Source: Hydractinia symbiolongicarpus (Eukaryota; Cnidaria; Hydrozoa; Anthoathecata; Hydractiniidae). From it: a stretch of DNA of 64,000 nucleotides. The notes beneath the pieces are model-generated. The model had not been told where the DNA came from, made no database searches, and worked only from the letters and a program-made list of their open reading frames with translations. The stretch covers positions 558,001 to 622,000 of the forward strand of contig NC_079881.1 of the NCBI RefSeq assembly GCF_029227915.1, read 5' to 3'. Below, in pieces: positions 37,568 through 51,056 of the stretch. Position 1 is the first letter of the stretch. The number at the start of each line of letters is the position of its first letter. The translations under genes and the position numbers were made by a program.

Positions 37568-40500
37568 GCGGGTTTTCGTTTGCCGGCGATTAAACTTCTT
37601 TTATTCAGCGTCTCATCAAAAATGAAAACATTTTTGAAAACTACAAGTCTCATGGGCTTTAGTGGTTAAAAATAATTTAAAAAATCGTTCGGGAAATGAG
37701 TTTACTCCCTGGGTACTTTCTTTGTATACATTCGACTATACGGGCCAAGCCCGGGATGTACGGGAAATCGCGGGTTTCGTTTGCCGGCGATTAAACCACT
37801 TTCATCAAGCGTCTCATCAAAAATGAAAACATTTCTAAAAACTACAAGTCTCATGCGTTTTAGTGATGAAAAAATAATTTAAAAAATCGTTCGGGAAATG
37901 AGTTTACTCCCTGGGTACTTTCTTTGTATACTTTTGACTATACGGGCCGAGTCCGGGATTTACGGGAAGTCGCGGGTTTCGTTTGCCGACGATTAAACCA
38001 CTTTCATCAAGCGTCTCATCAAAAATGAAAACATTTCTGAAAACTACAAGTCTCATGCGTTTTAGTGATGAAAAAATAATTTAAAAAATCGTTCAGGAAA
38101 TGAGTTTACTCCCTGGGTACTTTCTTTGTATACTTTTGACTATACGGGCCGAGTCCGGGATTTACGGGAAGTCGCGGGTTTTCGTTTGCCGGCGATTAAA
38201 CTTCTTTTATTCAGCGTCTCATCAAAAGTGAAAACATTTTTGAAAACTACAAGTCTCATGCGTTTTAGTGGTGAAAAGACAATTTAAAAAATCGTTTTGG
38301 AAATGAGTTTACTCACAGGGTACTTTCTTTGTATACATTCGACTATACGGGCCAATCCCGGGATTTATGGGAAATCGCGGGTTTTCGTTTTCCGGCGATT
38401 AAACCACTTTCATTAAGCGTCTCATCAAAAATGAAAACATTTCTGAAAACTACAAGTCTCATGCGTTTTAGTGGTGAAAAAATAATTTAAAAAATCGTTC
38501 GGGAAATGAGTTTACTCCCTGGGTACCTTCTTTGTATACATTCGACTATACGGGCCGAGTCGGAGATTTACGGGAAGTCGCGGGTTTTCGTTTGCCGGCG
38601 ATTAAACTTCTTTTATTCAGCGTCTCATCAAAAATGAAAACATTTTTGAAAACTACAAGTCTCATGGGCTTTAGTGGTTAAAAATAATTTAAAAAATCGT
38701 TCGGGAAATGAGTTTACTCCCTGGGTACTTTCTTTGTATACATTCGACTATACGGGCCAAGCCCGGGATGTACGGGAAATCGCGGGTTTCGTTTGCCGGC
38801 GATTAAACCACTTTCATCAAGCGTCTCATCAAAAATGAAAACATTTCTGAAAACTACAAGTCTCATGCGTTTTAGTGATGAAGAAATAATTTAAAAAATC
38901 GTTCGGGAAATGAGTTTACTCCCTGGGTACTTTCTTTGTATACTTTTGACTATACGGGCCGAGTCCGGGATTTACGGAAAGTCGCGGGTTTCGTTTGCCG
39001 ACGATTAAACCACTTTCATCAAGCGTCTCATCAAAAATGAAAACATTTCTGAAAACTACAAGTCTCATGCGTTTTAGTGATGAAAAAATAATTTAAAAAA
39101 TCGTTCGGGAAATGAGTTTACTCCCTGGGTACTTTCTTTGTATACTTTTGACTATACGGGCCGAGTCCGGGATTTACGGGAAGTCGCGGGTTTTCGTTTG
39201 CCGGCGATTAAACTTCTTTTATTCAGCGTCTCATCAAAAGTGAAAACATTTTTGAAAACTACAAGTCTCATGCGTTTTAGTGGTGAAAAGACAATTTAAA
39301 AAATCGTTTTGGAAATGAGTTTACTCACAGGGTACTTTCTTTGTATACATTCGACTATACGGGCCAATCCCGGGATTTATGGGAAATCGCGGGTTTTCGT
39401 TTGCCGGCGATTAAACTTCTTTTATTCAGCGTCTCATCAAAAATGAAAACATTTTTGAAAACTACAAGTCTCGTGGGCTTTAGTGGTTAAAAATAATTTA
39501 AAAAATCGTTCGGGAAATGAGTTTACTCCCTGGGTACTTTCTTTGTATACATTCGACTATACGGGCCAAGCCCGGGATGTACGGGAAATCGCGGGTTTCG
39601 TTTGCCGGCGATTAAACCACTTTCATCAAGCGTCTCATCAAAAATGAAAACAAATCTGAAAACTACAAGTCTCATGCGTTTTAGTGATGAAAAAATAATT
39701 TAAAAAATCGTTCGGGAAATGGGTTTACTCCCTGGGTACTTTCTTTGTATACTTTTGACTATACGGGCCGAGTCCGGGATTTACGGGAAGTCGCGGGTTT
39801 CGTTTGCCGACGATTAAACCACTTTCATCAAGCGTCTCATCAAAAATGAAAACATTTCTGAAAACTACAAGTCTCATGCGTTTTAGTGATGAAAAAATAA
39901 TTTAAAAAATCGTTCGGGAAATGAGTTTACTCCCTGGGTACTTTCTTTGTATACTTTTGACTATACGGGCCGAGTCGGAGATTTACGGGAAGTCGCGGTT
40001 TTTCGTTTGCCGGCGATTAAACTTCTTTTATTCAGCGTCTCATCAAAAATGAAAACATTTTTAAAAACTACAAGTCTCATGGGCTTTAGTGGTTAAATAA
40101 TAATTTAAAAAATCGTTCGGAAATGAGTTTACTTCCTGGGTACTTTCTTTGTATACATTCGACTATACGGGCCAAGCCCGGGATGTACGGGAAATCGCGG
40201 GTTTCGTTTGCCGGCGATTAAACCACTTCCATTAATCGTGTCATCAAAAATGAAAACATTTCTGAAAACTACAAGTCTCATGCGTTTTAGTGTTGAAAAA
40301 ATAATTTAAAAAATCGTTCGGGAAATGTGTTTACTCCCTGGGTACTTTCTTTGTATACTTTTGACTATACGGGCCGAGTCCGGGATTTACGGGAAGTCGC
40401 GGGTTTTCGTTTGCCGGCGATTAAACTTCTTTTATTCAGCGTCTCATGAAAAGTGAAAACATTTTTGAAAACTACAAGTCTCATGCGTTTTAGTGGTGAA

Positions 40501-43500
40501 AAGACAATTTAAAAAATCGTTTTGGAAATGAGTTTACTCACAGGGTACTTTCTTTGTATACATTCGACTATACGGGCCAATCCCGGGATTTATGGGAAAT
40601 CGCGGGTTTTCGTTTGCCGGCGATTAAACTTCTTTTATTCAGCGTCTCATCAAAAATGAAAACATTTTTGAAAACTACAAGTCTCATGGGCTGTAGTGGT
40701 TAAAAATAATTTAAAAAATCGTTCGGGAAATGAGTTTACTCCCTGGGTACTTTCTTTGTATACATTCGACTATACGGGCCAAGCCCGGGATGTACGGGAA
40801 ATCGCGGGTTTCGTTTGCCGGCGATTAAACCACTTTCATCAAGCGTCTCATCAAAAATGAAAACATTTCTAAAAACTACAAGTCTCATGCGTTTTAGTGA
40901 TGAAAAAATAATTTAAAAAATCGTTCGGGAAATGAGTTTACTCCCTGGGTACTTTCTTTGTATACTTTTGACTATACGGGCCGAGTCCGGGATTTACGGG
41001 AAGTCGCGGGTTTCGTTTGCCGACGATTAAACCACTTTCATCAAGCGTCTCATCAAAAATGAAAACATTTCTGAAAACTACAAGTCTCATGCGTTTTAGT
41101 GATGAAAAAATAATTTAAAAAATCGTTCAGGAAATGAGTTTACTCCCTGGGTACTTTCTTTGTATACTTTTGACTATACGGGCCGAGTCCGGGATTTACG
41201 GGAAGTCGCGGGTTTTCGTTTGCCGGCGATTAAACTTCTTTTATTCAGCGTCTCATCAAAAGTGAAAACATTTTTGAAAACTACAAGTCTCATGCGTTTT
41301 AGTGGTGAAAAGACAATTTAAAAAATCGTTTTGGAAATGAGTTTACTCACAGGGTACTTTCTTTGTATACATTCGACTATACGGGCCAATCCCGGGATTT
41401 ATGGGAAATCGCGGGTTTTCGTTTTCCGGCGATTAAACCACTTTCATTAAGCGTCTCATCAAAAATGAAAACATTTCTGAAAACTACAAGTCTCATGCGT
41501 TTTAGTGGTGAAAAAATAATTTAAAAAATCGTTCGGGAAATGAGTTTACTCCCTGGGTACCTTCTTTGTATACATTCGACTATACGGGCCGAGTCGGAGA
41601 TTTACGGGAAGTCGCGGGTTTTCGTTTGCCGGCGATTAAACTTCTTTTATTCAGCGTCTCATCAAAAATGAAAACATTTTTGAAAACTACAAGTCTCATG
41701 GGCTTTAGTGGTTAAAAATAATTTAAAAAATCGTTCGGGAAATGAGTTTACTCCCTGGGTACTTTCTTTGTATACATTCGACTATACGGGCCAAGCCCGG
41801 GATGTACGGGAAATCGCGGGTTTCGTTTGCCGGCGATTAAACCACTTTCATCAAGCGTCTCATCAAAAATGAAAACATTTCTGAAAACTACAAGTCTCAT
41901 GCGTTTTAGTGATGAAGAAATAATTTAAAAAATCGTTCGGGAAATGAGTTTACTCCCTGGGTACTTTCTTTGTATACTTTTGACTATACGGGCCGAGTCC
42001 GGGATTTACGGAAAGTCGCGGGTTTCGTTTGCCGACGATTAAACCACTTTCATCAAGCGTCTCATCAAAAATGAAAACATTTCTGAAAACTACAAGTCTC
42101 ATGCGTTTTAGTGATGAAAAAATAATTTAAAAAATCGTTCGGGAAATGAGTTTACTCCCTGGGTACTTTCTTTGTATACTTTTGACTATACGGGCCGAGT
42201 CCGGAATTTACGGGAAGTCGCGGGTTTTCGTTTGCCGGCGATTAAACTTCTTTTATTCAGCGTCTCATCAAAAGTGAAAACATTTTTGAAAACTACAAGT
42301 CTCATGCGTTTTAGTGGTGAAAAGACAATTTAAAAAATCGTTTTGGAAATGAGTTTACTCACAGGGTACTTTCTTTGTATACATTCGACTATACGGGCCA
42401 ATCCCGGGATTTATGGGAAATCGCGGGTTTTCGTTTGCCGGCGATTAAACTTCTTTTATTCAGCGTCTCATCAAAAATGAAAACATTTTTGAAAACTACA
42501 AGTCTCGTGGGCTTTAGTGGTTAAAAATAATTTAAAAAATCGTTCGGGAAATGAGTTTACTCCCTGGGTACTTTCTTTGTATACATTCGACTATACGGGC
42601 CAAGCCCGGGATGTACGGGAAATCGCGGGTTTCGTTTGCCGGCGATTAAACCACTTTCATCAAGCGTCTCATCAAAAATGAAAACAAATCTGAAAACTAC
42701 AAGTCTCATGCGTTTTAGTGATGAAAAAATAATTTAAAAAATCGTTCGGGAAATGGGTTTACTCCCTGGGTACTTTCTTTGTATACTTTTGACTATACGG
42801 GCCGAGTCCGGGATTTACGGGAAGTCGCGGGTTTCGTTTGCCGACGATTAAACCACTTTCATCAAGCGTCTCATCAAAAATGAAAACATTTCTGAAAACT
42901 ACAAGTCTCATGCGTTTTAGTGATGAAAAAATAATTTAAAAAATCGTTCGGGAAATGAGTTTACTCCCTGGGTACTTTCTTTGTATACTTTTGACTATAC
43001 GGGCCGAGTCGGAGATTTACGGGAAGTCGCGGTTTTTCGTTTGCCGGCGATTAAACTTCTTTTATTCAGCGTCTCATCAAAAATGAAAACATTTTTAAAA
43101 ACTACAAGTCTCATGGGCTTTAGTGGTTAAATAATAATTTAAAAAATCGTTCGGAAATGAGTTTACTTCCTGGGTACTTTCTTTGTATACATTCGACTAT
43201 ACGGGCCAAGCCCGGGATGTACGGGAAATCGCGGGTTTCGTTTGCCGGCGATTAAACCACTTCCATTAATCGTGTCATCAAAAATGAAAACATTTCTGAA
43301 AACTACAAGTCTCATGCGTTTTAGTGTTGAAAAAATAATTTAAAAAATCGTTCGGGAAATGTGTTTACTCCCTGGGTACTTTCTTTGTATACTTTTGACT
43401 ATACGGGCCGAGTCCGGGATTTACGGGAAATCGCGGGTTTTCGTTTGCCGGCGATTAAACTTCTTTTATTCAGCGTCTCATGAAAAGTGAAAACATTTTT

Positions 43501-43898
43501 GAAAACTACAAGTCTCATGCGTTTTAGTGGTGAAAAGACAATTTAAAAAATCGTTTTGGAAATGAGTTTACTCACAGGGTACTTTCTTTGTATACATTCG
43601 ACTATACGGGCCAATCCCGGGATTTATGGGAAATCGCGGGTTTTCGTTTGCCGGCGATTAAACTTCTTTTATTCAGCGTCTCATCAAAAATGAAAACATT
43701 TTTGAAAACTACAAGTCTCATGGGCTGTAGTGGTTAAAAATAATTTAAAAAATCGTTCGGGAAATGAGTTTACTCCCTGGGTACTTTCTTTGTATACATT
43801 CGACTATACGGGCCAAGCCCGGGATGTACGGGAAATCGCGGGTTTCGTTTGCCGGCGATTAAACCACTTTCATCAAGCGTCTCATCAAAAATGAAAAC
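37568..43898 (+). repeat. Fifteen-monomer (3034 bp) tandem duplication
   Basis: Six private markers keep a constant 3034 bp offset: ATTTCTAAAA (37831 and 40865), TCCGGCG in GTTTTCCGGCG (38391 and 41425), GAAGAAATAATT (38880 and 41914), CTCGTGGG (39470 and 42504), CCACTTCCATTAATCGTG (about 40219 and 43253) and GGCTGTAGTGG (about 40690 and 43724). The match runs from 37568 to about 40865 against 40602 to 43898. Only a few differences were found, for example CCGGGATT against CCGGAATT (about 39173 and 42207) and GGGAAGTCGC against GGGAAATCGC (about 40393 and 43427). It is among the longest and cleanest tandem duplications in the window and probably recent, or else an assembly duplication. Confidence 0.9.
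38100..38302 (+). repeat. Reference type B monomer (203 bp)
   Basis: A clean type B copy. Diagnostic states are CTCCCTGGG, CTTTTGACTATACGGG, CCGAGTCCGGG, CTTCTTTTATTCAGCG and ATTTTTGAAAAC. It is followed at 38303-38505 by a copy with A-type states (CATTCGAC, CCACTTTCATTAAG, ATTTCTG). Counting a closely similar 202 bp B copy by hand gives 78 G or C bases and 12 CpG dinucleotides. The CpG sites cluster in the GC-rich half; the other half is A/T-tract rich. Confidence 0.93.
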
Positions 43899-44124
43899 AA
43901 ATCTGAAAACTACAAGTCTCATGCGTTTTAGTGATGAAAAAATAATTTAAAAAATCGTTCGGGAAATGAGTTTACTCCCTGGGTACTTTCTTTGTATACT
44001 TTTGACTATACGGGCCGAGTCCGGGATTTACGGGAAGTCGCGGGTTTCGTTTGCCGACGATTAAACCACTTTCATCAAGCGTCTCATCAAAAATGAAAAC
44101 ATTTCTGAAAACTACAAGTCTCAT

Positions 44125-45342
44125 GCGTTTTAGTGATGAAAAAATAATTTAAAAAATCGTTCGGGAAATGAGTTTACTCCCTGGGTACTTTCTTTGTATA
44201 CTTTTGACTATACGGTCCGAGTCCGGGATTTACGGGAAGTCGCGGGTTTTCGTTTGCCGGCGATTAAACTTCTTTTATTCAGCGTCTCATCAAAAGTGAA
44301 AACATTTTTGAAAACTACAAGTCTCATGCGTTTTAGTGGTGAAAAGACAATTTAAAAAATCGTTTTGGAAATGAGTTTACTCACAGGGTACTTTCTTTGT
44401 ATACATTCGACTATACGGGCCAATCCCGGGATTTATGGGAAATCGCGGGTTTTCGTTTGCCGGCGATTAAACCACTTTCATTAAGCGTCTCATCAAAAAT
44501 GAAAACATTTTTAAAAACTACAAGTCTCATGGGCTTTAGTGGTGAAATAATGATTTAAAAAATCGTTCGGGAAATGCGTTTACTCCCTGGGTACTTTCTT
44601 TGTATACTTTTGAATATACAGCCGAGTCGGGGATTTTCCGGGAAGTTGCGGGTTTTCGTTTGCCGGCGATTTAACTTCTTTTATTCAGCGTATCATCAAA
44701 AGTGAAAACATTTTTAAAAACTACAAGTCTCATGCGTTTTAGTGATGAAAAAATAATTTAAAAAATCGTTCGGGAAATGAGTTTACTCCCTGGGTACTTT
44801 CTTTGTATACTTTTGACTATACGGTCCGAGTCCGGGATTTACGGGAAGTCGCGGGTTTTCGTTTGCCGGCGATTAAACTTCTTTTATTCAGCGTCTCATC
44901 AAAAGTGAAAACATTTTTGAAAACTACAAGTCTCATGCGTTTTAGTGGTGAAAAGACAATTTAAAAAATCGTTTTGGAAATGAGTTTACTCACAGGGTAC
45001 TTTCTTTGTATACATTCGACTATACGGGCCAATCCCGGGATTTATGGGAAATCGCGGGTTTTCGTTTGCCGGCGATTAAACCACTTTCATTAAGCGTCTC
45101 ATCAAAAATGAAAACATTTTTAAAAACTACAAGTCTCATGGGCTTTAGTGGTGAAATAATGATTTAAAAAATCGTTCGGGAAATGCGTTTACTCCCTGGG
45201 TACTTTCTTTGTATACTTTTGAATATACAGCCGAGTCGGGGATTTTCCGGGAAGTTGCGGGTTTTCGTTTGCCGGCGATTTAACTTCTTTTATTCAGCGT
45301 ATCATCAAAAGTGAAAACATTTTTAAAAACTACAAGTCTCAT
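44125..45342 (+). repeat. Tandem 609 bp three-monomer duplication
   Basis: TACGGTCCGA occurs at 44211 and 44820, exactly 609 bp apart. The linked unusual monomer with GAATATACAGCCGAG, GATTTTCCGGGAAGTTGCGG and CGTATCATCAAAAG is present in both copies. They part at GCGTTTTAG against GGGCTTTAG (about 44734 and 45343). Confidence 0.87.
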
Positions 45343-47690
45343 GGGCTTTAGTGGTTAAATAATAATTTAAAAAATCGTTTGCGAATTCAGTTTACTCCCT
45401 GGATACTTTCTTTGTATACATTCGACTATACGGGCCAAGCCCGGGATGTACGGGAAATCGCGGGTTTTGGTTTGCCGGCGATTAAACCACTTTCATTAGG
45501 CGTCTCATCAAAAATGAAAACATTTGTGAAAACTACAAGTCTCATGCGTTTTAGTGATGAAAAAATAATTTAAAAAATCGTTCGGGAAATGAGTTTACTC
45601 CCTAGGTACTTTCTTTGTATACTTTTGACTATACGGGCCGAGTCCGGGATTTACGGGAAGTCGCGGGTTTTCGTTTGCCGGCGATTAAACTTCTTTTATT
45701 CAGCGTCTCATCAAAAATGAAAAAATTTTTAAAAACTATAAGTCTCATGGGCTTTAGTGGTGAAATAATAATTTAAAAAATCGTTCGGGAAATTAGTTTA
45801 CTCCCAGGGTACTTTCTTTGTATACTTTTGACTATACGGGCCGAGTTCAGGATTTACGGGAAATCGCAGGATTTTGTTTGCCGGCGATTAAACATCTTTT
45901 ATTCAGCGTCTCATCAAAAATGAAAACATTTGTGAAAACTACAAGTCTCATGCGTTTTAGTGATGAAAAAATAATTTAAAAAATCGTTCGGGAAATGAGT
46001 TTACTCCCTGGGTACTTTCTTTGTATACTTTTGACTATACGGGCCGAGTCCGGGATTTACGGGAAGTCGCGGGTTTTCGTTTGCCGGCGATTAAACTTCT
46101 TTTATTCAGCGTCTCATCAAAAATGAAAAAATTTTTAAAAACTACAAGTCTCATGGGCTTTAGTGGTGAAATAATAATTTAAAAAATCGTTCGGGAAATT
46201 AGTTTACTCCCAGGGTACTTTCTTTGTATACTTTTGACTATACGGGCCGAGTTCAGGATTTACGGGAAATCGCAGGTTTTTGTTTGCCGGCGATTAAACT
46301 TCTTTTATTCAGCGTCTCATCAAAAATGAAAACATTTTTGTAAACTACAAGTCTCATGCGTTTTAGTGGTGAAAAGACAATTTAAAAAATCGTTTTGGAA
46401 ATGAGTTTACTCACAGGGTACTGTCTTTGTATACATTCGACTATACGGGCCAATCCCGGGATTTATGGGAAATCGCGGGTTTTCGTTTGCCGGCGATTTA
46501 ACTTCTTTTATTCAGCGTATCATCAAAAGTGAAAACATTTTTAAAAACTACAAGTCTCATGGGCTTTAGTGGTTAAATAATAATTTAAAAAATCGTTTGC
46601 GAATTCAGTTTACTCCCTGGATACTTTCTTTGTATACATTCGACTATACGGGCCAAGCCCGGGATGTACGGGAAATCGCGGGTTTTGGTTTGCCGGCGAT
46701 TAAACCACTTTCATTAGGCGTCTCATCAAAAATGAAAACATTTGTGAAAACTACAAGTCTCATGCGTTTTAGTGATGAAAAAATAATTTAAAAAATCGTT
46801 CGGGAAATGAGTTTACTCCCTAGGTACTTTCTTTGTATACTTTTGACTATACGGGCCGAGTCCGGGATTTACGGGAAGTCGCGGGTTTTCGTTTGCCGGC
46901 GATTAAACTTCTTTTATTCAGCGTCTCATCAAAAATGAAAAAATTTTTAAAAACTATAAGTCTCATGGGCTTTAGTGGTGAAATAATAATTTAAAAAATC
47001 GTTCGGGAAATTAGTTTACTCCCAGGGTACTTTCTTTGTATACTTTTGACTATACGGGCCGAGTTCAGGATTTACGGGAAATCGCAGGTTTTTGTTTGCC
47101 GGCGATTAAACATCTTTTATTCAGCGTCTCATCAAAAATGAAAACATTTGTGAAAACTACAAGTCTCATGCGTTTTAGTGATGAAAAAATAATTTAAAAA
47201 ATCGTTCGGGAAATGAGTTTACTCCCTGGGTACTTTCTTTGTATACTTTTGACTATACGGGCCGAGTCCGGGATTTACGGGAAGTCGCGGGTTTTCGTTT
47301 GCCGGCGATTAAACTTCTTTTATTCAGCGTCTCATCAAAAATGAAAAAATTTTTAAAAACTACAAGTCTCATGGGCTTTAGTGGTGAAATAATAATTTAA
47401 TAAATCGTTCGGGAAATTAGTTTACTCCCAGGGTACTTTCTTTGTATACTTTTGACTATACGGGCCGAGTTCAGGATTTACGGGAAATCGCAGGTTTTTG
47501 TTTGCCGGCGATTAAACTTCTTTTATTCAGCGTCTCATCAAAAATGAAAACATTTTTGTAAACTACAAGTCTCATGCGTTTTAGTGGTGAAAAGACAATT
47601 TAAAAAATCGTTTTGGAAATGAGTTTACTCACAGGGTACTGTCTTTGTATACATTCGACTATACGGGCCAATCCCGGGATTTATGGGAAA
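45255..47690 (+). repeat. Tandem six-monomer (1218 bp) duplication
   Basis: Two copies, about 45255-46472 and 46473-47690, with offset 1218 bp (6 x 203). Markers are TCGTTTGCGAATTCAG (about 45374 and 46592), CTCCCTAGGTAC (about 45598 and 46816), AAAACTATAAGTC (about 45732 and 46950) and CTGTCTTTGT (46421 and 47639). The GCGAATTCAG monomer recurs again near 48.0, 49.8, 50.7, 54.5 and 55.1 kb and in an older form near 36.9 kb. Confidence 0.87.
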
Positions 47691-50600
47691 TCGCGGGTTT
47701 TCGTTTGCCGGCGATTATACCACTTTCATTAAGCGTCTCATCAAAAATGAAAACATTTTTAAAAACTACAAGTCTCATGGGCTTTAGTGGTGAAATAATG
47801 ATTTAAAAAATCGTTCGGGAAAAGCGTTTACTCCCTGGGTACTTTCTTTGTATAGTTTTGAATATACAGCCGAGTCGGGGATTTTCCGGGAAGTTGCGGG
47901 TTTTCGTTTGCCGGCGATTTAACTTCTTTTATTCAGCGTATCATCAAAAGTGAAAACATTTTTAAAAACTACAAGTCTCATGGGCTTTAGTGGTTAAATA
48001 ATAATTTAAAAAATCGTTTGCGAATTCAGTTTACTCCCTGGATACTTTCTTTGTATACATTCGACTATACGGGCCAAGCCCGGGATGTACGGGAAATCGC
48101 GGGTTTTGGTTTGCCGGCGATTAAACCACTTTCATTAGGCGTCTCATCAAAAATGAAAACATTTGTGAAAACTACAAGTCTCATGCGTTTTAGTGATGAA
48201 AAAATAATTTAAAAAATCGTTCGGGAAAGGAGTTTACTCCCTGGGTACTTTCTTTGTATACTTTTGACTATACGGGCCGAGTCCGGGGTTTACGGGAAAT
48301 GGCGGGTTTTCGTTTGCCTGCGATTAAACTCCTTTTATTCAGCGTCTCATCAAAAAAGAAAACATTTTTGAAAACTACAAGTCTCATGCGCTTTAGTGGT
48401 GAAAAGATAATTTAAAAAATCGTTTTGGAAATGAGTTTACTCAAAGGGTACTTTCTTTGTACACATTCGACTATACGGGCCAAGCTCGGGATTTACGGGA
48501 AATCGCGGAATTTCGTTTGCCGGCGATTAAAACACTTTCACTAAGCGTCTCATCAAAAATGAAAACATTTCTGAAAACTACAAGTCTCATGCGTTTTAGT
48601 TGTGAAAAAATAATTTAAAAAATCGTTCGGGAAATGAGTTTACTCCCTGGGTACTTTCTTTGTATACTTTTGACTACACGGGCCGGGTCGGAGATTTACA
48701 GGAAGTCGCGGGTTTTCGTTTGCCGGCGATTAATCTTCTTTTATTCAGCGTCTCATCAAAAATGAAAACATTTTTAAAAACTACAAGTCTCATGAGCTTT
48801 AGTGGTTAAATAATAATTTAAAAAATCGTTCGGGAAATGAGTTTACTCCCTGGGTACTTTCTTTGTATACATTCGACTATACGGGCCAAGCCCGGGATGT
48901 ACGGGAAATCGCGGGTTTCCTTTGCCGGCGATTAAACTTCTTTTATTCAGCGTCTCATCAAAAATGAAAACATTTTTGAAAACTACAAGTCTCATGCGTT
49001 TTAGTGGTTAAATAATAATTTAAAAAATCGTTCGGGAAATGAGTTTACTCCCTGGGTACTTTCTTTGTATACATTCGACTATACGGGCCAAGCCCGGGAT
49101 GTACGGGAAATCGCGGGTTTCCTTTGCCGGCGATTAAACTTCTTTTATTCAGCGTCTCATCAAAAATGAAAACATTTTTGAAAACTACAAGTCTCATGCG
49201 TTTTAGTGGTGAAAAGATAATTTAAAAAATCGTTTTGGAAATGAGTTTACTCACAGGGTACTTTCTTTGTATACTTTTGACTATACGGGCCGAGTCCGGG
49301 ATTTACGGGAAGTCGCGGGTTTTCGTTTGCCAGCGATTAAACTTCTTTTATTCAGCGTCTCATCAAAAATGAAAACATTTTTGAAAACTACAAGTCTCAT
49401 GCGGTTTAGTGCTGAAAAGATAATTTAAAAAATCGTTTTGGAAATGAGTTTACTCACAGGGTACTTTCTTTGTATACATTCGACTATACGGGCCAAGCCC
49501 GGGATTTATGGGAAATCGCAGGTTTTCGTTTGCCGGCGATTAAACCACTTTCATTAAGCGTCTCATCAAAAATGAAAACATTTCTGAAAACTACAAGTCT
49601 CATGCGTTTTAGTGATGAAAAAATAATTTAAAAAATCGTTCGGGAAATGAGTTTACTCCCTGGGTACTTTCTTTGTATACTTTTGACTATACGGGCGGAG
49701 TCAGGGATTTACGGGAAGTCGCGGGTTTTAGTTTGCCGGCGATTAAACTTCTTTTATTCAGCGTCTCATCAAAAATGAAAACATTTTTAAAAACTACAAG
49801 TCTCATGGGCTTTAGTGGTTAAATAATAATTTAAAAAATCGTTTGCGAATTCAGTTTACTCCCTGGATACTTTCTTTGTATACATTCGACTATACGGGCC
49901 AAGCCCGGGATGTACGGGAAATCGCGGGTTTTGGTTTGCCGGCGATTAAACCACTTTCATTAGGCGTCTCATCAAAAATGAAAACATTTGTGAAAACTAC
50001 AAGTATCATGCGTTTTAGTGATGAAAAAATAATTTAAAAAATCGTTCGGGAAATGAGTTTACTCCCTGGGTACTTTCTTTGTATACTTTTGACTATACGG
50101 GCCGAGTCCGGGATTTACGGGAAGTCGCGGGTTTTCGTTTGCCGGCGATTAAACTTCTTTTATTCAGCGTCTCATCAAAAGTGAAAACATTTTTGAAAAC
50201 TACAAGTCTCATGCGTTTTAGTGGTGAAAAGACAATTTAAAAAATCGTTTTGGAAATGAGTTTACTCACAGGGTACTTTCTTTGTATACATTCGACTATA
50301 CGGGCCAATCCCGGGATTTATGGGAAATCGCGGGTTTTCGTTTGCCGGCGATTAAACCACTTTCATTAAGCGTCTCATCAAAAATGAAAACATTTTTAAA
50401 AACTACAAGTCTCATGCGTTTTAGTGATGAAAAAATAATTTAAAAAATCGTTCGGGAAATGAGTTTACTCCCTGGGTACTTTCTTTGTATACTTTTGACT
50501 ATACGGGCGGAGTCCGGGATTTACGGGAAGTCGCGGGTTTTAGTTTGCCGGCGATTAAACTTCTTTTATTCAGCGTCTCATCAAAAATGAAAACATTTTT

Positions 50601-51056
50601 AAAAACTACAAGTCTCATGGGCTTTAGTGGTTAAATAATAATTTAAAAAATCGTTTGCGAATTCAGTTTACTCCCTGGATACTTTCTTTGTATACATTCG
50701 ACTATACGGGCCAAGCCCGGGATGTACGGGAAATCGCGGGTTTTGGTTTGCCGGCGATTAAACCACTTTCATTAGGCGTCTCATCAAAAATGAAAACATT
50801 TGTGAAAACTACAAGTCTCATGCGTTTTAGTGATGAAAAAATAATTTAAAAAATCGTTTGGGAAATGAGTTTACTCCCTGGGTACTTTCTTTGTATACTT
50901 TTGACTATACGGGCCGAGTCCGGGGTTTACGGGAAATGGCGGGTTTTCGTTTGCCGGCGATTAAACTCCTTTTATTCAGCGTCTCATCAAAAATGAAAAC
51001 ATTTTTGAAAACTACAAGTCTCATGCGTTTTAGTGGTGAAAAAATAATTTAAAAAA

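Noticed and set aside
45379-45573. Recurring 64-codon open frame (also near 46.6, 48.0, 49.8, 50.7, 54.5 and 55.1 kb) as a conserved small gene
   Set aside because: Similarity of copies follows from repeat amplification. Frames of about the same length are open on the opposite strand too, and common one-base indels inside the frame (GGGTTTCG against GGGTTTTCG) argue against selection on a protein.
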